Below are positions 1 to 12,000 of a DNA stretch of 64,000 bases, one piece after another. Under the pieces are notes generated by a model. It was not told the DNA's origin. It saw nothing but the letters and a program-made list of their open reading frames with translations, and ran no database searches. A program made the translations under genes and the position numbers. Origin of the DNA: Chelydra serpentina (taxonomy: Eukaryota > Chordata > Testudines > Chelydridae); contig JBAIAC010000030.1 in assembly GCA_037349315.1 (NCBI GenBank), positions 15,087,501 through 15,151,500 on the forward strand, written 5' to 3'. The first letter of the stretch is position 1. Every line of letters begins with the position of its first letter.

Positions 1-31
1 TAAAAAAATTAAAAAGGAGCATAGATTAATA

Positions 32-160
32 CAGTGGTTCTCAATCTTTTTCCACCCACAGCCTAGAAGCCACCCAGTTTCTTAATGCAAAGTATCTAAA
101 TTTCACAGGCCTTTCTGGCCACAAAAATTTGTGGGCTGTAATCAGTACGAAACTGTAAGT
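32..160 (+). mobile_element. possible hAT-like 5' end
   Basis: The string CAGTGGTTCTCAATC matches the start of the CAGTGGTTCTCAACC-type hAT ends seen again at 21914. No right end or target duplication is recognised, so extent and class are uncertain. Confidence 0.3.
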
Positions 161-614
161 GTGTTTGGTGCTGGGACTTGTGGAGGGTCTGTGCTTGATT
201 GTGCTGGATAGCAGGCTCCTGATGCTAATTGGTCTGGGTATAGTGGCAGTTACTGGTGATGTCTGGTGGGATGCTTTACCTCATCCCATCATCCCTCAGC
301 AAACTGCTTAGCTCTGGAGGTTGTGGAAGCCAGCCCTATAGTCTCTGGAAGTGCTGCTTGACCCAGAGCTCATTGTCATACTAGTAGATATGGTGGATAG
401 GTGGGAGGACTGAAGAGCTGCTCTAGTACTTAGTGGTGGAGTGGAACAAAGAGCAGCAGGAGAGAGGGAGTGGTAAGCAACCTTCCTTTTACCTGGCTTC
501 TCTTTATTTTGATGTCAGTCAGCAGGTTACCATTCACCAAATGCCTCCAGTGGAGAAGTCTTAGTCTGATGGTTAGAACAGGGGCTTAGATATAGTAAAC
601 CGTTCTGCTTCCCC

Positions 615-755
615 CACAGAATCGCTGAATGACCGTAGGCACATGTCACTTAATCTCACACACGCACAATGCATTTTTCTCCAGCTGTAAAATGGGAATA
701 ATACTACTTTCCCACGATTGTAAAACATTGAAGATCTTGGATAAAAACTACTTTA
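615..755 (+). mobile_element. MIR-like SINE fragment
   Basis: The order is a GCTGAATGACC block, a CATGTCACTTAATCTC block and a CTGTAAAATGGGAATAATACTAC block. This is the core of MIR/CORE-SINE repeats in sense orientation. It is old and diverged. Confidence 0.6.
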
Positions 756-2204
756 TTATTATTGGTAGTAGGGACTTACAAGATCTCCTCTTGTGTGTGA
801 GATTCTGGTTGCTAAAAGAAACATGCAGTTTTATTTTCTTGGGAATTTGTCTTGGGAAAGTTTCCGTGCAAACACATTTTGGCATCTTTTAAGCTCTCCT
901 GTGATTTTAAAATCAAACCAAACCCTTTCTTTTACAGCTACCCACATCCTTATTAGCGTCACATTTATAGGTTGTTTTATTTCTGAAGTAAAACTCAGAA
1001 ATGAAGTTTTGTTGTGCAATGAAATTTGCATGGTACATTTCCGAGAATAGTTGATAGTTCATTTGGGCTCCAAGCTTCCTCCCCTCCCCGCTTCCAAACT
1101 CTCTCTCTCTGACACCAGCCTGACTCCTGTTTTTATCTGTAATTGTATTATCTGAAAAACCACTTACCAAATTAGATTTTTGTTTCTTTAGTAAGATTTA
1201 TAAAACAGAAGCATAAAATAAAGTGGATAAAATACAGCAAAGCTTAAACATTCTTTTGTTGGCTTCAGTTAATTCAATTAGCTTTGGTTTTTTTTTTCTC
1301 CAGTGCTACAGGTTTTTTCTAAGATGATGATACTGAATTACTGAATGATTAGTGTGGCTTTTTACATGTTGCTTAAAGCCATTTTCTGACTGTATAGCAC
1401 CAATCTGCCATCGGCTCCCAATAGTGTATAACTTGTACCTTCTCACCCAAGGAAATCATTATCCCTGTTGTTCTGATGAATAGAAGAAATGTTAATGGGG
1501 GACAAAATAAAAAAAAATTCATTCCTTTTCTCACCTTAAATTTACATCACATCGTCCTGCTTTACAGTGCTGTATTTTCAAGCAAGGTTATCCATTCTTT
1601 TTCTGTTTAAGGTGTGAAACTGGTGGAGTTATTTTTAAGATTTGATTAACTTTGTATCCATTTTTTAAAGTGTTTTGCAATACAAGCACCTCCCATCAGC
1701 ACTCCTGAATATAGTGTCCATTGTAATAATAAAACCTCTCTGAACCACTATCTAGAACAGGGTACTCACAAAGTTTTCATAGTGTGAACCACATCTTAAT
1801 AAAAAGATTATCTCACAGATCATCTCCCCTCCTATCATCACATAACATTCCTTTGACAGTTACATCAATTACTTGCATTGAAAAATAATATTGAGACAGT
1901 TTATTGTCATTTTCAGTCTTTTAGTGTAACAAGAGTATTATCCTTTTAAAAAAAAAAAAATCGGTCTTTATGTTGATGCTCTTTTCTCTCATGTGTTCTG
2001 TTCCTTTCTTCCCTTGCTCCTTGTGTGTGCCTTTCTGTTTCTCGTGCTATCTAGCCATTCAGTTCTCTTTTCCCTCTGGTCTCCTGGACTTTCTTTCCTG
2101 CTGGTAGGTGGCAATTTCAGTCCCACTGGTAGTTCTGGTCCCTAAAAGATGCTCCTTTTTTCTTTCCTTCTCATCTTGTGTAGCAGTAGCCCATAAGAGA
2201 GATA

Positions 2205-2495
2205 AGTAGTTGGGAATGTTGTGAATGCCAAAACTAACGGGGTTCAAAAAAGAACCAGATATGTTTCTGGAGGATAGGTCCATTAATGGCTATTAGCCAA
2301 GATGGTCAGGGATGCAACCTCATGCTCTCTGTGTCCCTAGCTTCTGATTGCCAGAAGCTGGGAGTGGATGACAGGGGATGGTGCGCTTGATGATTTCCTG
2401 TCCTGTTCAGCACCTGGCATTGGCTACTGTCGAAAGACCGAATACTGGGCTGTATGGACCATTGGTCTGACTTACTATGGCTGTTCTTATGTTCT
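2205..2495 (+). mobile_element. CR1 LINE 3'-end fragment
   Basis: The sequence around GGATAGGTCCATTAATGGC and the end TTATGGCTGTTCTTATG are the sense-strand 3' end of the same CR1 subfamily present in antisense at 44634-45338. Confidence 0.7.
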
Positions 2496-2801
2496 TTTGT
2501 TCTTTAATTGGCTCCTTCTTTCCATCTGCTTCTGCAGACCTCCAGACTCTTGTTTGCAGTCAAGAGTATGGAAAACTGTAGAAACCATTGGAAATGAGCA
2601 CCAATATGACCTGCCAGTTCTCTATGCGCCATTAGCAAGTGCTTCACAGATGACAATTTGGGAGTTGCTGATATAAAATGTACAAAATGTCTTTATATTT
2701 TATTTTATATATTTTGTCCAGAGTCCAATATAACCAATGTAGCAGTTTGCACTGGGCAGTTTTTAATATAGCATGTCACTGTTACTGTGTGAACTGCCTC
2801 T

Positions 2802-3710
2802 GTCAAAGTCAGATTCAAGACTCACAAAATTTGTCAGAGCACTCTGTTTATTAGCAACGCGCTTTGCCAATGCACCCAGATATGTGAGTCCTCTGCAAAG
2901 GCTCAAGCTAACTTATTTAAACAGATAAGGGAAAGCCAATTTAACATTAGAGACAAAAGGAATCAGAAACTGACAAATATACATACATATCTTATTTGCA
3001 TACTAACGTTTACCAATCTCCTAGCTCAGTAGGAGCTCTAAGTTAATTAGTTTGAGGACCCATTGTCTCACACTCCTTAATGTTTCTCTTCCTGACAACT
3101 ATATTTCAACAAACTCTTCAAGCAGCATTTCTTTAATGAATTATAGTTACAATATAATTCATTCTACTTTCACACGTCTTAGACCTCTCTTTGTCCTCTT
3201 TGAGGGCACCTCTCTGACAGGTTTCGCTATATTCCCCCTCTCTAGATGAAACCAGGTGGTCCTAGCACTCTTGGACTGGGATCTCTGGGCTGCAGTCCCC
3301 CTTTGTACCTACCCTGGTAAGCTGACAGGCCAAACTGGAGTTAGCACCTGTAAGCTCTTTTCCCCAGGAACCTGACAGCAGCTTATTAAAGTAACTGAAA
3401 AACAGTATCATCAAACAAAGTGGCATTTGTTAGCCAAAAGAAACATAGCATCTTTGTTGGGTTAATAAAACAGCTGAGTTCTGTATGCATATTTCCTTAA
3501 AGCTTAGCCTCTCTATCCAGAGGTCAGGTAGACCCAGTGTTTTCCCATCTCTTGTTGGGAAAGCAGTTGCACTTATTGCAGTTCCTATGTCTGTCTGCCA
3601 GAGACCCATCTCTTACCATTGCTGCTGACAGCCCATTCAGCCGATCTTCTTTAAGGTTTAGGATTTTCTTTGATCCTAGGCTTTCGGTGTGGGGAAGAGT
3701 AAACTATATC
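2802..3710 (-). repeat. possible LTR remnant
   Basis: On the minus strand the block ends in TCTGACTTTGACA, and an AATAAA lies about 45 nt before that end, as in the R-U5 part of an LTR. The far end is placed only by a loose TG...CA guess with a 4-of-5 flank match. No internal retroviral frame is seen. Confidence 0.25.
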
Positions 3711-3789
3711 AGCCTGGTGGGAGCTGGGCACGGTATTCTCCAATTAATAATGCTTCTTCCCTGAAGAACTTGAATAGGCAAAACACAAA

Positions 3790-3945
3790 GGAAGGGGAGT
3801 AGGAAATATTAGCCCCATTTTACGAATAGGGAACTGAGGTAGAGAGAAATTATGACTTGCCGGTGTCACACCCATCTGTGCCAAAACGAGGTATTAAGTC
3901 CAGATCTCCTGAGTCTCAGTCCAGTCACGTGACCTCCCTCCCCAT
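3790..3945 (-). mobile_element. MIR-like SINE fragment
   Basis: CCCCATTTTACGAATAGGG, GAACTGAGG, ATGACTTGCC and CCAGATCTCCTGAGTC follow the order of the antisense MIR core and its flank. Diverged. Confidence 0.5.
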
Positions 3946-3966
3946 GTTAACCTTAATTTTCTTCCC

Positions 3967-3994
<28 letters not shown>
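3967..3994 (+). repeat. (GT)n microsatellite
   Basis: Fourteen GT units run into an AT-rich ATATACAC tail. This is a simple repeat in an intron. Confidence 0.95.
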
Positions 3995-3999
<5 letters not shown>

Positions 4000-5119
4000 C
4001 ACAATATCTTTCATTTCGTGATCTCTCTATGGACTTCCAGTGCAATTGTTTAAAAAAGCACTCTGAGTTGGCTTTAACTACATTATTACTGAGGTCAGTG
4101 AAGTCTTACCATTGACTTCAGTGGGAACAGAGTTAGGCCAGGGCTGAGTGCTTTTGTATATTCAAGCGCATTATTTTTATATATATACACATACATTACA
4201 TTATTTTAGCTGAGTCTGTATTTGGTACTTGGTTTTTTTTAAGTGTCCTTCTCGCTCAACTGAGTAGAAAATGACACACTGCATTCTCCAGCAGGATAGA
4301 TTCAAAGTATATTCTCAATGTCATTGGAAGTCATCCATCTTTTTTTTTTTTTTTTTTTTTAAGAAAAGAGGGAAATTATATATTGAAAACCATCCTTTGA
4401 AAAGATTTGGATAATGAGCTCTTCTTGCCAGCTTAGAAACACATCAAAGTAATTTGATATTTCACACAAATGATTTGTGCACATTCTTACAGTATTTTTG
4501 TATTAACTTTTGTGTTGGATCTGGCACATTAAAAAAGTGTCATTTGTTAAAGCGATTAAAAATTAATGGAAATAAAAATTGAGAGTTCAGAACTTTTTGT
4601 TATTTTCATCCTATGTTTGATATTAGAGACATTGCATTTGTGTTCTGAGGGATTTAGGTACTATCTTACAGAACTTCAGAGTAGTCTGCAGATTCCATTT
4701 TGGTTTGGCAGTGCAGATTTCCCCCCTTATTTTTAGTTGTCTGGATTAGATTTTTTTTTTCAAGGGTGATTGAGCAATTGGATTTTATTTAGATCCAAAA
4801 AGGAAATTTGAATGGAAATGGGTGAAAGAGAGTGGGGTGAAAACAAATAAATACAGCTTCTACTGAAGGAAGATTTGCATTTTACAGTCATGTATAAACA
4901 TTTGCCCACTCCATTGTTCTGTGGCCCATCCCCTTCTCCCATCCCTGCTAGCTAACTTCACCTACTGTTACAAGACTGCATACCTTGAATAATTTGGTAT
5001 GTTATGTCAAAGAATAATATGGTTGGTATCTTCTCTCTTGTGACTAATTATATCACTAGCAGTATAAAGAACGAGGAGTACTTGTGGCTTAGAGTACTTA
5101 GAGACTAACAAATTTATTT

Positions 5120-5163
5120 GGACATAAGCTTTCGTGGGCTAAAACCCACTTCATCAGATGCGT
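5120..5163 (-). ncRNA. hammerhead-ribozyme-like motif, inverted partner
   Basis: This is the mirror copy of the motif at 5245-5288, with the same CTGATGA (5151-5157 on the complement) and GAAA core. It shares the C in place of the U next to the cleavage site, which suggests both arms came from one template. Confidence 0.4.
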
Positions 5164-5244
5164 AGAGTGGAACATAGAGTAGGAAGATATATACATAAAG
5201 ACTATATATATCTATATCTATCTTCCTACTGTATGTTCCACTCT

Positions 5245-5288
5245 ATGCATCTGATGAAGTGGGTTTTAGCCCACGAAAGCTTATGCCC
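5245..5288 (+). ncRNA. hammerhead-ribozyme-like motif
   Basis: CTGATGA (5251-5257), a stem-loop with GTGGG/CCCAC arms, GAAA (5275-5278) and a two-base-pair GC...GC mini-stem follow in hammerhead order. Hammerhead motifs are known from Penelope-like elements. The U expected before the cleavage site is C here, and stem I pairing is not obvious, so activity is doubtful. Confidence 0.45.
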
Positions 5289-5905
5289 AAATAAATTTGT
5301 TAGTCTCTAAGGTCCCACAAGTACTCATTCTTTTTGCGAATACAGACTAACACGGCTACCACTCTGAAATTTAGCAGTATAGTTATTCTTTTGGATACAT
5401 AGCATAGAATGATAATTTGAAGTTAGTCCTGAGCTCAGGACTCTATTCCAAAAGGAGAATTTGAAACACAGAAGTCCTTTGTTTTATTTTAAGATATGGT
5501 ACTGCCGCTCATTTAGTTTTTTTAATAACAGTGCATGCATTAGTAAATGGTTTTATGCGTTTCTTGGTTCTTTGAACTTATTAATTGTCAAAGCAATGTC
5601 TAGGGTATGTTGTTATAAACTAAAATAAATAAGTTCAAATATGTATACTTCAGTTGATCAGGATTAAGAGAACATGTCATCAATGTATACTGTAAATAAA
5701 AACTTGAAGTAATAAAAGGAATTTTTTTGAAATCATGAAATATTTAGTGCAGTGCTCCTAATAAGTTACTTTTTCAGCCTACTAATACTTAGAGTAATAA
5801 TAATACAGCCTAATAATACTTAGAAGCAGAGTAGGTTTAAAATTAAATGAATATTTTTAACACTAACTTCAAGTTTGGCTACTTGTTGCTGCTTTCTTTT
5901 GACAG

Positions 5906-6079
5906 ACATGCAATGGCTGTGGAATCAAGATGCTTCTCGAGATTTATTACTTGCAGTTCATCCACCAAACTACATAGTACTGTGGAATGCAGATACAGGC
6001 ACTAAACTTTGGAAGAAGAGTTATGCAGAAAACATCCTTTCTTTTTCATTTGACCCCTTTGATCCTTCACAAATAACTT
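5906..6079 (+). CDS. WDR11: WDR11 exon A
   Basis: The exon follows a pyrimidine-rich tract ending in AG and stops at GT at 6080. It starts with two bases that complete an Asp codon and ends with one base of a Leu codon. It encodes [20 protein letters not shown] and then a WD blade ending near DPFDPSQIT, about residues 118-176. Reading past 6079 into CKLVVQKE is intron. Confidence 0.95.
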
Positions 6080-9000
6080 GTAAGCTTGTTGTACAAAAGG
6101 AATTTCTTATTTTTATGTCTGTTTCGTGCTGACAGTATACTTGGTATAGTACAAAATACAGGTAAAGAGTCCCTGCCCCAAGAAGTTTAGAATCTCTGTG
6201 TCCCTCATTTAGAAGGCAGGATCCACTGTGAATTCAGAGGGGATAATACCGTAGACGTCTGTCTAGTATCATTACTTACTAACTCACAAGCATTGTGGAA
6301 GTGAATCTTAAGAGGATTTGATTGTGTGGGTGGTAACTTGGCATACTGGGAAGTCATTCCATATGTAAGCTACATAACTGTGTATGAGAAAGGGAACCAG
6401 TGTCGAGGTTGCCGTTGTTGGTAGTGTGAGATGAGGGATCCAGCATTGTTCCTGAATTTGGAAAGAACCTGAAACAATAGCCTTAAGCAGTAATTGAATT
6501 ACTTCAAGAAAGGCTGAAGAGGAAGAGCAAGAATGATCTAACGTAAGAGCCTTGTGGAATCCCCCTCTGAGGTGGGGTTGGGGGAAAGAAGGCCCACTAA
6601 AAGAGCTGCTGAGGGAATGACTAGAGAAGTAGAAGGAAACCAGGAATGAATGGGGCCTCGGGAAGGAGGGTTTTGAAGAAGGGGAGCATCTGATCAGCAG
6701 TGTCAAAAGCAGCCAAGATGTCAAAGGAAATAAAGTATAGATTTGTGCACAATTTAGTTGACATAGAATCATAGAATATCAGGGTTGGAAGGGACCTTAA
6801 GAGGTCATCTAGTCCAATCCCTGCTCAAAGCAGGACCAATCCCCAATTTTTGCCCCGGATCCCTAAATGGCCCCCTCAAGGATTGAAGTCACAACCCTGG
6901 GTTTAGCAGGCCAGTGCTCAAACCACTGAGCTATCCCTTCCCAAAATAGCAACAGAAAAATAATGAAATCACCATTTCCATTTCTGAATTTAGCTCTATC
7001 ACTACTCTTTTCTCCATAATGAGATTGGGTACAGTTTCTGTATCTTTCTTGCTTCTCTCCATGCAAATCAAACCGGAGGAAGGAGCTTTTGGGTGTATAT
7101 ATGTATACATACATAATATAAAATTATGGAGATGTCCATCATGGCTCCATAGTTAAGGTTGAGTTGGGTTATGCAGTCATGTAAATGTTATAATTAGAGG
7201 TTCTGAGAGAACAACGCTGCGTGAGAATGGCAATGGGGACTTATTCCTGTTGGTAACCCTGCTTTCCTTTTGCATTGTAAAACTTAATGAGGAATAGTTG
7301 ATGACTGAAAATCAGTGTATGGAACTAATGTGAAAGGACAAACAAGAACTTTCTGCCAATAATCTGTACAGTATTTTGTAATATACAGACTTAATTTTAA
7401 AAAACTGAGTTTTGTGGCCTCTAATGTATTGTAATGGACTGTTTGCTGCTCTTTCACTAGAAGATTCCTGTTAGCTAGAATTATGAATTTCCCAGCCAGT
7501 TCAATATCATTAAAACTATTACCATTTTTCCGCCCGAAAGCTACATTAAAAATAAAACACCATAATAAAATTGCACATCATAGTTTGCTATAATAAAAAA
7601 ATGTTTTTCTTGGTACAGTGCTCACCAGTGAGGGCATAGTGTTCATCTCAGACTTCTCTCCTTCCAAGGCTCCCGCCAGCTCGGGAAAAAAAGTTTATAT
7701 CTCCAGTCCACATTCTAGTCCTTCTCATAACAAGCTGGTTGCTGCTACAGGGGCCAAAAAGGCCCTTGATAAAGTCAAAATTTTAATCACTAATGAAAAA
7801 CCAAGGTAAGTTGCAAGTGTTTCTTCTGTCCTCACAGAACGTTTTCTCTGTGTGTGTGTGTGTGTGTATATATCATATTATAAATCCTGTAAATACTAGT
7901 TGGATTGATTTATGATATAATATTTGCTAAAAAATCTTTGAGGGACAGGGAAATAAAGGGAAATTGCAGAATTACTTTTTTCTCCATGTCCTAGCACAGG
8001 GGTGAGCAAACTACGGCTCGCGGGCCACATCCGGCCCACGAGCCCGTCCTAATTTTCCCCTGAGTTCGCTGGGGAGGCTCCCCCTGGCCCCTACCACGCT
8101 GTCCCTCAGCAATATGCCACTGTGTGGGCAGCACTCTGGGGGGCGGGGCTGCGTGCTCCGGCGGGGCGGCGCAGCTGGCTCTGGCCGCTGCTCTGAGCGG
8201 CGTGGTAAGGGGGCCGAAGCCAGGGTTTGGATAAGGGGCAGGGAGTCCTGAGGGGCAGTCAGGGGACAGGGAACAGGGGGAGGTTGGATGGGGCGGAGGT
8301 TCTGGGGGGGCGGTCAGGGAACGGTGGGGTTGGATAAGCGTGGGAGTCCCGGGGGGTCTGTCAGGGGGCGGGTGTGTGGATAGGGCTCGGGGCACTCAGG
8401 GAACAGGGGGGCTTAGATAGGGTGTGGGGCCTCTGGGGAGTGGTGGTTTGATAGGGGCGAGGGGGTCTCTGGAGGGGGCAGTCAGGGAGCAGGGGGGCAT
8501 AGGGGGTGGGATCTCGGAGGGTGGTGGTTTGGGGTGGGGGGGTCTCTGGAGGGGGTAGTCGGGACAAGGAGTGGGGGCGGGGTTGGATGGGTCAGGGATT
8601 CTGAAGGGGGCAGTCAGGGGATGGGAAGTGGGATGGGGCGGATTGGGGGTGGTGCCAGGCTATTTGCGGGGGCACAGCCTTCCCTACCCAGCCCTCCATA
8701 CAATTTTGCAATCCCGATGTGGCCCTCGAGCCAAAAAGTTTGCCCACCCCTGTCCTAGCATCTCTAATCTTCTCCACTGTAGCAGTGAAACTAAAGGGCA
8801 TCTGGCCCTGTGATTATGAAATGTGAAGAACCTGATGTCAGGCATCTACTTTTATTAAATCCTGCAGGCATCTTGTTTCCTTTTAATTTTGATTCCCTGG
8901 ATAAAGTTTAACTGAACCCCTTTTTAGTAATTACTTCGGATGTTTGATTGTTGAAGGGAAGAGAGGGAATTCTTAAACAGTAGATACATTCTGAAAAGTT

Positions 9001-12000
9001 TGTGAACAAAGAGCACTTTCCCAATCAACAAATCTGCTCTCTGTGTGTTTTTGGAGTCACTTGCTTACATTATGGACAAATAAGTTTTGCTAACTCCCAC
9101 CCTATCCTTACAGAGCTAATAGTCCTGAAAGATGGGGTTAGATTTTATTCCTTCTCCTGCATCATCAGCTGAATTGTTAAATACATCCTGATTGAAGGGC
9201 CCAATTTGTCCTAATTTACAACTGTAAAATCTTCAGTGTCCTCAAATGGTGTAGTAAAGGTCAGCATTCTGATGAATAGTGATGTTGAAGGAACAGAAAA
9301 AACACAGCTTGACTTTCAGATCTCAGCTGAGTTTGTAAGCTTGATAGATAGGAACAAATCTTTTTATTTCTAAGGTGAGCAAATGAACAAAATGATACAG
9401 AAAACATTGAGACTATGAATATTGAACCGCAATGCCATTTTTAGAATAACTTTTCCTTAATAAATTGCATTTTGTTTCAGCATTTGAGCAAAAATTACTT
9501 AAATCATTATCAGAATTTACTACATAGTAAACAGATTGAACTCTATTAGTGATCTTCTAACCCTAATAAGTACAACTGCCTGGCTTTATCTGCATTCCTT
9601 CAAGGAACGTGCTCAGAGGGTGCACATAATGCATGATTATTTTTCAAATATCTAATAATTTTTAGTTTGTTATTGTCAGTATCTTCTGAAATGATGCAGT
9701 CTCAGCTTTTAAATGTATTTCTTCAAACTTTGGAAAATGATGTGTACCTAGTTATGTGCATTTCTTAATTTTGGGTTGTAAACTAGGATTGCATTGTACT
9801 CATTCTAAGACTGAAGTGTAATGCATTTAAGAAAATACCAATTATTCATACCTTTTCCTGTCTCCAGTTTGCCAGGAGACTGTACTTAGTTTTCTTTAAA
9901 GATTTAACCATGAACAATGCTTCTGTTACCTCCAACTTAATGTTAGGTGCAACTGTCCAAGTTAAAGCCACATTGACTCACCTGCTTTCTGAGTAAGGAA
10001 AACAGGGGTGAGCATATTGTACCCGTTTTCCCTATTTGATTTGAGGTTCTAGTCCCAGTCTGTAAAACTTTAAAGATTATTCTTGTAATCTGTAAAGACT
10101 ATCTGAGATTACCTCTCCAATCCCACCCAGAGTCATTGTCTACACAGGCACTGGCGTATAGAGTGCGTGTAGCTACACGCCGCAGTGAAAAGCTGGCTGC
10201 GTCCAAACTGCAGTGAGTAGCTACATGTGGCAGTGAAAAGCTTTCCCTCATCTGGAGCCTTTCCCTGCTCCTGAAGTCTTTCACTGAGGCTGGGAAAGGC
10301 TCCAGCAGCAGGATACTACACTGCTATTCCTAGCAGTGTAGATGGTGCAGGCACTGCTTGGGTGTGTAGGGAGCTGTGCATGGTACATACCCTAAGGTTC
10401 TGGTGTGTCTTTACTCACCTAAACAATGCCTCACCATCCACACTGCTCTTTTTACTCTGGCTAGGGGGAGCATGCAGTGTCTGTACTCTACATGCCACCA
10501 TAGTGTGGGCAGAGCCTTAGAATTTCTGTGTCAAGCATATTATGGCAGGGGTAGATGGCATAGTGTGCAAAGTGGGCGATCTATGACAGTTGAACAACTT
10601 ATTAAAGGAGATTAGCATAAATCCAAGTCTGACTATTTTCAAACCAAGCCCCAATTTTTTTGGAAAAGCCTTCCTTTAATAAAGAAGGCTTAGAAGACCT
10701 GATATTATTTCCCATGGAATATGGGATTGGGAGGGTGAGTAATAGGGGAAAGTCATAGATCGCTAAATAATAGCGGCAGTAAAGAGAGACATTAATTTGG
10801 TGTTTAAGAGTAACTCTTAATTTCTTTTTATCTTGCACCTAGCAATTAACGATAGATGATTTATAAATAAATAAATAACAAATAAAATCAGAATTTAAAC
10901 CTGTAAATTAAATTTCAGTATTTTAAAAGTTAAAATTGCTGCATTTTAAGTTATTCTAGAAATCAGCTAACTTCCATTTTTATATGTTGTGATTTTTTTA
11001 TTTTTGTACTTTTTTACATATTAAAAATACCTTCCAATCTTCCAGTGATTGTGTGAACAAACTAATCAGACTGTATTGTCAATCAGCGCTTAACACCAAA
11101 TTTTAGTGCAGATTAAAAATTTGGACTTCATTTGAATAAGCTGTTTAAATTGCAAATAGAACAGAAGACTTAATGGCATCTCGTTTTGTAATCATTTAAG
11201 TAATTGTGATCTTTATACTTTTAAGTAAAAGTGTGTGACATTGTCTTTTTATATTATTCTATCATGATCTGCTTATGCTTCATCAGATAGAATACTTGAT
11301 TAAAAAAAAACCGTCCAGGAGAGCGAATGTGCTGCTGCAACATGTGTGTGTGTATATCTATCTATCTGTAGATATACACACATAGGTATAGTAACAATAC
11401 ATTAACAAAAGTGGAAATTTTTTCTGTGTTCTTCTGAATGCATTCTTAAACTTCACATGTTTGCTAGTTACCTTCTCCTCAAAACAGTATAAATAGTAGT
11501 AAAAGGGAATGAGAGAACCAAAAGCAAAGTGATCCAGCGGTGATTGGTTTGGATTTATTTTAGTTGTCCTTTGGTTATGAATGGGAAGTTAGTTGTATGG
11601 GTTGGGCAAAACAAGTAAGAAAGGAAGAGCACAAAGAAGTGAGCTGGGAGATAGATGCTAAATTGCTCAGAGCTTTCAGTAGTATGAAGAGTTTACATGT
11701 GATTACAGATGCCCTTCATGACTATGACAGATTTACAGACTAATTATTAGATTAAATGTATATTCTCAAGAATGTCCTTTTTTTCACAGCCCCTCTCTTG
11801 TACATTTCATTTGACTGTTAATAGTGTTGTAGTAAGCAAGATGCTGAAATAATGTTTGTGCATTCTCAACTTCTTTCTCTCAACTTTAAGATACTTTCTG
11901 GCAGTGAGGCTAGTTTTAGTTAATTACAAAATAAAAAAATTATGCACAGTGATATGCAAATTGCAGTGAGCCCCATGAGTCAGGCTGGTTTCTCATGAAT

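Larger units (their letters stand above)
5067..5371. mobile_element. Penelope-like head-to-head inverted dimer
   Basis: Two copies of a Penelope-like 3' end face away from each other. The left unit is in minus orientation and the right unit in plus, with arms of roughly 120 bp joined by a short AT-rich spacer. Each arm carries CTGATGA, a GTGGG/CCCAC hairpin and GAAA. A 10-bp direct repeat, TAGCAGTATA, flanks the whole block (5057-5066 and 5372-5381), so it entered as one unit. Confidence 0.75.
1..5905 (+). other. WDR11 intron upstream of exon A (left end open)
   Basis: I see no exon for the residues before Asp118, so the whole stretch is taken as intron. It holds a possible hAT end, two MIR-like fragments, a CR1 3' end, an LTR-like block, a GT run, a T run and a Penelope dimer, each listed separately. 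The rest is AT-rich and unremarkable. Confidence 0.8.

Noticed and set aside
2802..3710. A complete endogenous retrovirus
   Set aside because: Only LTR-like features are seen. No gag, pol or env frame or second LTR is recognisable.
6308..6772. 154-codon minus-strand frame in a WDR11 intron
   Set aside because: It has low-complexity Ser/Pro/Phe composition, no domain and no sign of splice or start context.
7991..8813. Several long proline- or glycine-rich frames on both strands
   Set aside because: They lie in the G-rich minisatellite of a hAT element, overlap each other in all frames and have repeat composition only.
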